The translations under genes and the position numbers were made by a program. The notes under the pieces were generated by a model, which worked only from the letters and a program-made list of their open reading frames with translations, had not been told where the DNA came from and did not search any database. Source: CAINVV01 sp037129695 (GTDB lineage: Bacteria; Bacteroidota; Bacteroidia; Bacteroidales; Prolixibacteraceae). Taken from it: a stretch of 48,272 bases of DNA. Numbering within the stretch: position 1 is the stretch's first letter; the number at the start of each line of letters is the position of its first letter. Shown here one piece after another: positions 17,319 to 23,768 of the stretch. The stretch lies in the NCBI GenBank assembly GCA_037129695.1, contig JBAXUL010000018.1:1-48272 (forward strand). The letters run 5' to 3'.

Positions 17319-18557
17319 TTAGTAATGGTTGACTTTTGTCGATTTTGAGGGAAACATGTAAATGGCAGCATCTCCAGGGTCAACTTCCAGGGTACTTTCG
17401 TAAGAACTGGCGGGTACCATGGTGCCGTCTTTAAGGATCTTTTTGACACTGTCATCCCCGTAAAATGTAAGATTGATACTGTTCAGAAAATCCTTGTTGA
17501 CCACTACCAGGAAGTTGTTGCCCTCTTTTTCCAGTAATGAAACGAGGATAGGTGCCCCGTTAGAATCCAGTACCCTGACCGCTTCGGGCAAGGTGGTGAG
17601 TCGGATCGTACCTCCAGGAATCATTCCCTTACCTGAATGCCTCACCCAAACCATCTTCGCTCCGAGGAAAACTCCTGAAAGGTTTTTGATCTCTTCGCTC
17701 ATCTGTTTGGCCCTGTCATACACCACACTGCGCTTGCCTGCCGCGCTGATGGGGGCTCCACGCTGATCTTCTGAAGATGGGGAATTCACGGAAGTTGCCG
17801 ACCAGTAAGTGAAATATTGAATCCCTTGTGCCCCGTAGGCCAGGTCGCTGTAAACCTGTAGGCGCATGGACGCCAGCGTCTGAGGTGTGAGGTGTCCGTC
17901 GTCGTAGTTGGTGGTAAGAGCGAAAGCCCAGAAGGGTTTGCCTGCTTTTTTGGATTCGTCGGAAATCTGCTCCAGGTTTTCATACCAGGTCTTTGAGATT
18001 CTATCCTTCATCACCGGATAATAGTCGAATGAGAGGAACTGAATGGGAACCTGAGTAGTGTATTCGCGCACGTACTTCAGGTAGCTTTTTGTTCCGAGTT
18101 GGGTCGAGTCAGCAAAATTGGGGAACAGGTTGACATAACAGAAATGTTTGTTGTCGACTGCCTGAATGCGCCTTGCCCATTCTCCCAAATCACTGAACAT
18201 GCCTATCGCAGGCTCATCCATAAGGTGGTATCCTGCAACTGCGGGATGGTTCATCACCAGCCTGACTGTTTTTTCAGGTTCGGTTTTTAATTCATGACAA
18301 TTGACAACCAGTTTGATGCCAACCTTGTCGGCCACATCCAGCGCCTTCTGCAATGCCTCGAGGTTGGGGAAAAAGGTAAGCGAATGGGTAATACCGGCCT
18401 CTTTCATCTCCATGTACCGTTCGATTGTAGTTTCACCGGCAGGGATGCTGTACCAGGCCAGAATCGGAATCTGACCTGTTGAATTGATTCTTTCCTGAGC
18501 CTGAATCTTTCCGATGGCCAACAAAATAATTAGGAATAGTAGGTGTTCTTTTTTCAT
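17319..18557 (-). CDS. Exported TIM-barrel glycoside-hydrolase-like protein, family not recognised
   Basis: A 412-residue protein with a Sec signal peptide (HLLFLIILLAIGKIQAQ). The body reads like a (beta/alpha)8 clan A hydrolase: LAWYSIPAGE, KEAGITHSLTFFPN, GYHLMDEPAIG with E115 as the likely acid/base, FLSFDYYPVM, PFWAFALTTNY and GIQYFTYWSA. After about residue 310 a beta-rich domain follows (FLVVVNKDFLNSINLTFYG), as in GH2/GH42-like enzymes. I cannot assign a CAZy family and name no substrate. It lies between the amidohydrolase and GH92 genes of the operon, so action on the same glycan is inferred. Confidence 0.75.
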   Translation of the reverse strand: MKKEHLLFLIILLAIGKIQAQERINSTGQIPILAWYSIPAGETTIERYMEMKEAGITHSLTFFPNLEALQKALDVADKVGIKLVVNCHELKTEPEKTVRLVMNHPAVAGYHLMDEPAIGMFSDLGEWARRIQAVDNKHFCYVNLFPNFADSTQLGTKSYLKYVREYTTQVPIQFLSFDYYPVMKDRISKTWYENLEQISDESKKAGKPFWAFALTTNYDDGHLTPQTLASMRLQVYSDLAYGAQGIQYFTYWSATSVNSPSSEDQRGAPISAAGKRSVVYDRAKQMSEEIKNLSGVFLGAKMVWVRHSGKGMIPGGTIRLTTLPEAVRVLDSNGAPILVSLLEKEGNNFLVVVNKDFLNSINLTFYGDDSVKKILKDGTMVPASSYESTLEVDPGDAAIYMFPSKSTKVNHY

Positions 18558-18662
18558 CTTGGATTCTGCTAATTTGGAAACTATTTCAATTGGATCCGAT
18601 TAATTCCTGACAAGATGGATTGAAGGTAGAAAATCGAAATTTGATATCATCGTTTCAATCCG

Positions 18663-20030
18663 TCAATCAGTGAATTTTATATTGTAAATTTTTATTGCAT
18701 TGTCTCGTAATATTTTTACAGCGATATCCTGAGCCTCCTTTTCAGTCAGGTATTCGCTTTTGACCATGCCAATCAGGGTATGTGCTACTGTTTCGCGAGC
18801 CAGAACAGATGCGCCGTAGGCACCATCCACGGTTTGACTGTCACCGCCAAACGCCATTATTTTATTGGTGGGAACTGTCTCGATAAATTCCTGAAGATAC
18901 CTTTCGGCGTAGGAAGGAGAGATCAGGGCCGCCCAGGCCATGTCGATATACACATTGGGAAAATTCTTGGCCAAAGTAGCCATCTCTCCACCATACGGGA
19001 ACCCTGCATGAAGCAGGCAGAATTTAACCTCCGGGAATTTGGCGAAGGCTTTCACCAGTCCGGTTGGATTCGAATTGGTGATGTCATTGCCATTTCCTGT
19101 CTGCAGTCCGGTATGAATCTGGACCGAAACCTTGTACTTGCCACAAAGTCCTAAAAGTCTGAAGAAAGCATAATCCTGTAATGGCTTGGCCTCATCGAAA
19201 GTAAAAATCTGCTGCGGAGCAGCCTTCATCATCTCAAAAACCGCTTCTGCCTTTTCGCGCGGGACATCCTCGAATTTCAGGGTCCGGTAGTAGGCAACGC
19301 CAAATTTTGCTCCCTGGATTCCTTTTTGCACATCCTGTTCAAAGACACTGTCAATCAGAGATTCATAATCCTTTAATGAAGTGATTTTTTTGCCGTAGAA
19401 ACTGAGTCGGGTATTCATTTTGTCGTACCCAAAGAAGCTGCAGAATTTGTCGTAAACGAAGAACCGCCTGAAATTGCAGTTGCCTTCATGAACCACATCC
19501 CTTGGAGCCGTGGTATTGTATTCCATGATCAGGCAGGCATCAATTTTTGCTTTTTTCTTCAGCACCTCTTCATAATACCCCGGTTGATGCGCTTCACTGA
19601 TGCGTTTGGACAATTCCCGGTAGGTCGTTTCATTCAGATCATCTATTCCGTAAAGATCCTTTGCCGCGATTAAAACAGACCGGCCATACCCTGTATTCCT
19701 TGTATCCGGCCAATGGCTTTTTATGGCCGACCACTTTTCGTCCACTGTGGCATCCTTCCTCTTGAAAGTGTTGTAAATCTGATCGGAGGTAATGCCGGAA
19801 GAAATCAGATCCTCCATCTGGTAGTTGGTGAACAGGCAGCTAAAATCTGCCGGAGCGGCGAGTGCCTCCTTTTCACTCATGATATGCTCATGGGTATCTA
19901 TCAGCCTGATGGCGCTGACAGCATTCCGGATACGTTGCTCAAATCCCGTTTTGGGCGCAGGACGAACCTGCGCATCCAAAACGGGAAAGTACAATGTAAA
20001 AAGCAATATGAGTGATCCTTTTATTTTCAC
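18663..20030 (-). CDS. Exported amidohydrolase-superfamily protein (amidohydrolase 2 / uronate-isomerase-like)
   Basis: Metal-dependent TIM-barrel protein. Metal-site motifs seen are LIDTHEHIM (D45, H47, H49), SVQIHTGLQTG, FCLLHAGFPYGGE and IMAFGGDSQTVDG, in the order expected of the amidohydrolase superfamily. Long insertions and the region around FGYDKMNTRL resemble distant relatives of uronate isomerase. The N-terminus (MKIKGSLILLFTLYFPVLDAQ) is a Sec signal peptide, so it acts outside the cytoplasm, unlike uronate isomerase. The function could be a lactonase, deacylase or isomerase on a glycan-derived compound; this cannot be resolved. It is 40 bp downstream of the MFS gene in the operon. 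Confidence 0.78.
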   Translation of the reverse strand: MKIKGSLILLFTLYFPVLDAQVRPAPKTGFEQRIRNAVSAIRLIDTHEHIMSEKEALAAPADFSCLFTNYQMEDLISSGITSDQIYNTFKRKDATVDEKWSAIKSHWPDTRNTGYGRSVLIAAKDLYGIDDLNETTYRELSKRISEAHQPGYYEEVLKKKAKIDACLIMEYNTTAPRDVVHEGNCNFRRFFVYDKFCSFFGYDKMNTRLSFYGKKITSLKDYESLIDSVFEQDVQKGIQGAKFGVAYYRTLKFEDVPREKAEAVFEMMKAAPQQIFTFDEAKPLQDYAFFRLLGLCGKYKVSVQIHTGLQTGNGNDITNSNPTGLVKAFAKFPEVKFCLLHAGFPYGGEMATLAKNFPNVYIDMAWAALISPSYAERYLQEFIETVPTNKIMAFGGDSQTVDGAYGASVLARETVAHTLIGMVKSEYLTEKEAQDIAVKILRDNAIKIYNIKFTD

Positions 20031-20070
20031 CGGGATGAATTTTCTAGCGTAAAAAATAGTTGGCGATCAA

Positions 20071-21222
20071 TCAACTCTTGCGCACATAAAATGATACCCA
20101 GAGGAGATAGAGCATACATCCGCCTATGACAAACAAACTGGCCATTGGTCCGAATACCGTGCTGACATAGCCCATTGCCAAAGGAATGAATGCACCTCCT
20201 GAAACAGCCATGATCAGTAATCCGGAAATCTCATTGGCGCGATCAGGCATTTTAGCCAGAGCCATTGAAAAAATGATCGGGAACAAGTTTCCTGCGCCCA
20301 GTCCAATTACCATGATGGATACGAATGCGACCATGCTGCTTGGTGCCAGGAATACTCCAAGCACGCCCAATAAGGCAAGAAGCGTAGTCAGCAACAAAAA
20401 GACTCTTGGCTTGATCCAGTTCAGGATGATGGCGCCCAAAAACCGGGAGATCGTTTCACCTGCGAAGAACCAGCTGATTCCAATCACCGCCTTGTCGAGG
20501 GTTAACCCGTATTTGGCAATCAAAACATTCGCGATATTGGTATTGATCGCTACCTCTGCACCTACGATCAGGAAAATGGAGAGTGCCATAAAAGCGACAA
20601 ACCGGTTTTTCAGCAATCCAAAACAGGAGGCGAAAGAGGCCGGTTTGCGATCGGGTTTCGATTCCTGGATCGGAGTCATTGACAGCCACAATGCAGCGAG
20701 TAAGGAGGTTAATCCATAAATAGCAAAAACGAGTTTCCAGTTTCCAAAATGGATGGCCATGAAGGAGGCAATAAGCGGACCCGAGAAGGAGATGATGGCT
20801 TTGACAAACTGAGAGGTGCTCATGTAACTGGCCAGCTTCTCGTCGGGAGAAACGTCCTGAAGAAGCGGATTGGCCGAGACCTGAATCACGGTATTTCCAA
20901 TTCCAAGCAGGATAAAGGAGGCAAACATCATTCCGAAAGAGTAATGGATGAATGGCAGTCCAAGTCCGACTGCCTGAATGACCATCCCGATATTCAGCAT
21001 GTTGCGCTTGCCGTATTTGTCTTGTAATACACCAATTGGTACAGACAAAACGAAGAACCACAACAACACCATCATCGGAAGAAACTGGGCAATAAAGTCA
21101 GTTAATCCAAAGTCTTGTTTGATGTAGCCAGTGGCAACTCCGATAATATCGATAAAACCCATTACGACAAATGAGAGGAATACCGGGATTAGTTTTGAAA
21201 GTCCGACGTTTTTTGTGGTCAT
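20071..21222 (-). CDS. MFS sugar transporter
   Basis: Major facilitator protein of 383 residues with about twelve hydrophobic helices. The fold pattern (DFGLTDFIAQFLPMMVLLWF, SVPIGVLQDKYGKRNMLNIG, GNLFPIIFSMALAKMPDR) resembles the FucP/glucose-galactose type permeases of Bacteroidota. DKYGKR is the MFS signature loop between helices 2 and 3. It is placed between the SIS isomerase and amidohydrolase genes and probably imports the monosaccharide released by the exported hydrolases of the operon. The exact sugar is unknown. Confidence 0.88.
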   Translation of the reverse strand: MTTKNVGLSKLIPVFLSFVVMGFIDIIGVATGYIKQDFGLTDFIAQFLPMMVLLWFFVLSVPIGVLQDKYGKRNMLNIGMVIQAVGLGLPFIHYSFGMMFASFILLGIGNTVIQVSANPLLQDVSPDEKLASYMSTSQFVKAIISFSGPLIASFMAIHFGNWKLVFAIYGLTSLLAALWLSMTPIQESKPDRKPASFASCFGLLKNRFVAFMALSIFLIVGAEVAINTNIANVLIAKYGLTLDKAVIGISWFFAGETISRFLGAIILNWIKPRVFLLLTTLLALLGVLGVFLAPSSMVAFVSIMVIGLGAGNLFPIIFSMALAKMPDRANEISGLLIMAVSGGAFIPLAMGYVSTVFGPMASLFVIGGCMLYLLWVSFYVRKS

Positions 21223-21327
21223 GATAAAATTGATTTGGTTTAAAAAGTTGATACTATCTGTTGTTGTATAATGTGCTGATTTTGATCAATTCTTCCCCGT
21301 CAAAAAATGAAATCAGAGATAGCCGAA

Positions 21328-21993
21328 TTACTGGTTCTCCGAAGGGTTTCCAAAGAAATGATGCTCCACTGCCAGGCAAAGCAGATGATATACAGGCAGA
21401 TGAAGCTCCTGAACCATGAAAGTGCGCTTTCCGGGTACGTTGATCAGGATATCGCAAAACTCTTTCATCTTTCCTCCTGTTTCGCCAGTCAGACCGATGA
21501 CCTTCATGTTCATCGCTTTGGCCACGACGCAGGCGTCCAGGACATTCTGTGAATTTCCGGAACTGCTGATGGCAATCAGGATATCGTTCTTTTTGCCATA
21601 ACCAATCACCTGCTGGGCGAAAATAATGTCGCCGTCAATGTCGTTGGCAACGGCAGTAATGAGTGCGGAATGGGCTGTCAGCGAAATGGCAGGAAGTCCC
21701 TGCTGCAGATGTTGGGCAAGGTAGCTTCCCCTTTCGGGTGAAATGGCAGTCAGTTTATCCTTCACCGCGGCAAGAATGGGTCTTTTCAACTCAAAGCTTT
21801 TCATCAACTCGCCAACGATGTGATCTGAGTCTGCACAACTTCCGCCATTGCCGCAAACCAACACTTTTCCTCCCAGTTCGTAACAGGAAACCAGTTGCTC
21901 GCATGCTGTTGCAATTGCGGTTCTCACGGTAGTCAATGAGGGATGTCTTTCGCAGAGCTGGTCAATTAAAAGTTGGGTAGAGGATGCTGTCAT
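21328..21993 (-). CDS. SIS-domain sugar-phosphate isomerase, GmhA type
   Basis: Cytoplasmic 221-residue isomerase of the SIS fold. Phosphate-binding loops are CGNGGSCADSDH and AISSSGNSQN. The four zinc ligands of GmhA (His, Glu four residues on, then Gln and His eight residues on) are present as H58, E62, Q195 and H203, in GSCADSDHIVGEL and QELHLPVYHLLC. GmhA converts sedoheptulose 7-phosphate to D-glycero-D-manno-heptose 7-phosphate; the same ketose-aldose chemistry on another sugar phosphate is possible. Its neighbours are a ROK kinase and a sugar permease, and an RfaE-like kinase/phosphatase ends the operon. The family assignment is firm, the substrate is not. Confidence 0.88.
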   Translation of the reverse strand: MTASSTQLLIDQLCERHPSLTTVRTAIATACEQLVSCYELGGKVLVCGNGGSCADSDHIVGELMKSFELKRPILAAVKDKLTAISPERGSYLAQHLQQGLPAISLTAHSALITAVANDIDGDIIFAQQVIGYGKKNDILIAISSSGNSQNVLDACVVAKAMNMKVIGLTGETGGKMKEFCDILINVPGKRTFMVQELHLPVYHLLCLAVEHHFFGNPSENQ

Positions 21994-22056
21994 GTCTTAT
22001 AATTTTGGAGCATTAACAATCAATGCCAATCAAATTCGGATGGGTATTCTATTGTT

Positions 22057-23061
22057 CTAAAATTTGTTCTCATAAATCGCAACGCAGAGTGCTGCATAAT
22101 CACCAATGGTATCCCCGAGTTCTGCCGGTACGATCCTGCAAACTTCCATGGCCAGTGGAATGGCTTCCTGTTTCAGTATTCTGTCGATGTGCGGTCTGAA
22201 TAGATTTTCGTTCCTCGAATAAATACTGCCGATTACGATGCATTGAGGATTGAGCACGTCAATCAGAATAGCGAGTCCTCGGCCAAGGTATTCACCTGAG
22301 ATCCGGATAATTTCGAGGGCCGTTTCATCCCCTGCTTGCGCGGCAATGGCAACTGCCTTTGCATCGATATTTTCTGCCAGTCCGGCAGAGGGACAAAAAC
22401 CTACCGGGATGTTGTTGTCCAGTCTTTCGAGCACGATTGTTCTGGCCAGTTGCGCGATACCTCCACCCGAACAGAAACCCTCGAAGGAGCCGGCCTTCCC
22501 AAAGCCTATGGGTCCGGTTTCTGCCAGTCGCATATGGCCTACTTCTCCGCCCAGATCATTGGTGCCTGCGTAGAGGTTGCCGTTGAGGATCAATCCTGAT
22601 CCCATGCCGGTGCCAAAAGTCAGGAAGATCATGTTTCGGGTTCCCTTGCCGGCGCCCATGAGCCATTCGGCAAGCGCACAGGCATTTGCATCATTCTGGA
22701 TGGCAGTAGGTACGCCATAGGCATCCTCAAAAATCTGAACGATCGGCACGTTGTCCCAGCCGGGAAGATTGGGTGGAGAGTAGATGACTCCTTTGACAGA
22801 GTCGAGTGGCCCTCCGCAACTGATGCCGATTCTTTTCAGTCTGCTTTGCGGAAATTCGAGCAAAAGGCTGTTAATGTGGGTCTTGAATTCCGCAATAATT
22901 TCAATCCAGCCACGCTCGGTGCGGGTCTCAAAAAATATTTTCCGAAGAATGGTAAATCGCTCGTTGCCAATCACAACGGCACATTTCGTCCCACCAATAT
23001 CGAGACCGATGTAAAAATGTTCGGAGTTAGAATCCATAATAGTTAATCCTTTAGTGGCCAT
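22057..23061 (-). CDS. ROK-family sugar kinase, first gene of the glycan operon
   Basis: Cytoplasmic ATP-dependent hexose kinase of the ROK family. It has YIGLDIGGTKCAVVIG (phosphate 1), SPPNLPGWDNVP, IQNDANACALAEWLMGAGKG with the catalytic Asp (ND), FLTFGTGMGSGLILNG and LGGEVGHMRL with the zinc-binding His. The usual CxCGxxGCxE zinc loop is present in length but its three cysteines are replaced (PIGFGKAGSFE, about 22480-22515), so it may lack the structural zinc. It carries no N-terminal DNA-binding domain, so it is a kinase rather than a repressor. Start 23061 or the in-frame ATG at 23037; the latter fits the family better. Substrate could be glucose, mannose, ManNAc or similar. Confidence 0.88.
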   Translation of the reverse strand: MATKGLTIMDSNSEHFYIGLDIGGTKCAVVIGNERFTILRKIFFETRTERGWIEIIAEFKTHINSLLLEFPQSRLKRIGISCGGPLDSVKGVIYSPPNLPGWDNVPIVQIFEDAYGVPTAIQNDANACALAEWLMGAGKGTRNMIFLTFGTGMGSGLILNGNLYAGTNDLGGEVGHMRLAETGPIGFGKAGSFEGFCSGGGIAQLARTIVLERLDNNIPVGFCPSAGLAENIDAKAVAIAAQAGDETALEIIRISGEYLGRGLAILIDVLNPQCIVIGSIYSRNENLFRPHIDRILKQEAIPLAMEVCRIVPAELGDTIGDYAALCVAIYENKF

Positions 23062-23119
23062 TCAGTAAGGATTCTTGTGTGAAATCCCCGGCCGAATGCA
23101 ATAGTCGTTAATAGTCTTC

Positions 23120-23127
23120 CAAAAGTA
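23120..23127 (-). promoter_or_regulatory. -7 box (TACTTTTG on the minus strand) for the ROK-to-PfkB operon
   Basis: The complement of 23120-23127 reads TACTTTTG, matching TAnnTTTG, 58 bases before the ATG at 23061. No other match was seen in the spacers of the seven downstream genes, which supports one long transcript. No clear -33 element. Confidence 0.5.
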
Positions 23128-23184
23128 GCTTTTTTCTGCACTTTTTTGTACATTGGTAGGATAGAATGTTGATGCCATTTTTTT

Positions 23185-23214
23185 ACACCTCATAGGCACA
23201 TAGGACACAATAGA
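23185..23214. repeat. Left flanking repeat of the GxxExxY element
   Basis: Contains CATAGGCACATAGGACACAA followed by TAGAT, a 25-base block that recurs exactly and in the same orientation after the GxxExxY gene (23694-23718). Here only one arm of the palindrome is present. It lies 16 bases upstream of the GxxExxY ATG. Confidence 0.8.
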
Positions 23215-23230
23215 TAAAAAAACCAGGGCT

Positions 23231-23647
23231 ATGATTACTCAGAAATAGGTAAATGAATTGACTCATACGATTATTGGTGCCGCAATTGACGTACATAAGG
23301 AATTGGGTCCGGGACTGCTTGAGAGTATTTATGAAAAATGTATGGCTCATCTGCTTTTGGAAAGAGGGCTTCATTTGGTTTCTCAGCAAAGAGTTCCGCT
23401 TTATTTCAGAGGCTTGTATCTTGATTGTGAACTAAGATTTGATTTACTTGTTGAAAATCTGATTATTGTTGAAGTTAAAGCGGTAGATGGTATATTGCCG
23501 GTACATGAAGCACAGTTGCTGACTTATATGAAACTGATGGAGAAGCCCAAAGGGATTTTGATCAATTTTAATTGTACCAATATCTTTAGAGAAGGCCAAA
23601 AAACCATGGTAAATGAGCTTTTCTCTCAATTGCCTCCAAGTTTCTAA
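23231..23647 (+). pseudogene. GxxExxY protein gene with a premature stop (PD-(D/E)XK-like fold)
   Basis: The coding frame begins with ATG 23231 (MITQK, AGGG just upstream) but codon 6 is TAG (23246-23248), after which VNELTHTIIGAAIDVHKELG continues unbroken to the stop at 23645. The family signature GxxExxY is present as GLLESIY. A nuclease-like core, RFDLLVENLIIVEVKAV (D...ExK), and HEAQLLTYMKLM follow. Family members usually begin MxTQKY-like, so a Tyr codon TAT/TAC changed to TAG is the simplest explanation. Translation could still start at TTG 23258 (129 residues), because no further damage is seen, so the lesion is recent or the downstream start is used. Flanked by repeats of the same sequence on both sides. 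Confidence 0.75.
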
Positions 23648-23648
23648 T

Positions 23649-23718
23649 GTGTCCTATGTGCCTATGTGGTGAAAAATAGAAAATATGCCACCACATAGGC
23701 ACATAGGACACAATAGAT
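23649..23718. repeat. Perfect 22-bp palindrome and right flanking repeat of the GxxExxY element
   Basis: Arms at 23649-23670 and 23690-23711 are perfect reverse complements over 22 bp (core CCTATGTGCCTATGTGGT), with a 19-nt A/T-rich loop. The right arm plus following bases repeats the left flank at 23185-23214 (25 identical bases). The left arm begins two bases after the GxxExxY stop and the right arm ends 21 bases before the -7 box of the GH2 gene. Confidence 0.9.
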
Positions 23719-23731
23719 TTTTGAGAATCCT

Positions 23732-23739
23732 TACCTTTG
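23732..23739 (+). promoter_or_regulatory. -7 box (TACCTTTG) for the GH2 gene
   Basis: TACCTTTG followed by CTA is a textbook Bacteroidota -7 box, ending 29 bases before the ATG at 23769. It starts 21 bases after the right arm of the palindrome, whose hairpin could affect transcription. Confidence 0.65.
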
Positions 23740-23768
23740 CTACTGATTCAACACTACATACTATTACC

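Noticed and set aside
23685..23768. Longer start for the GH2 protein from 23685
   Set aside because: It would begin inside the palindrome, include the promoter in coding sequence and bury the lipobox 28 residues further inside.
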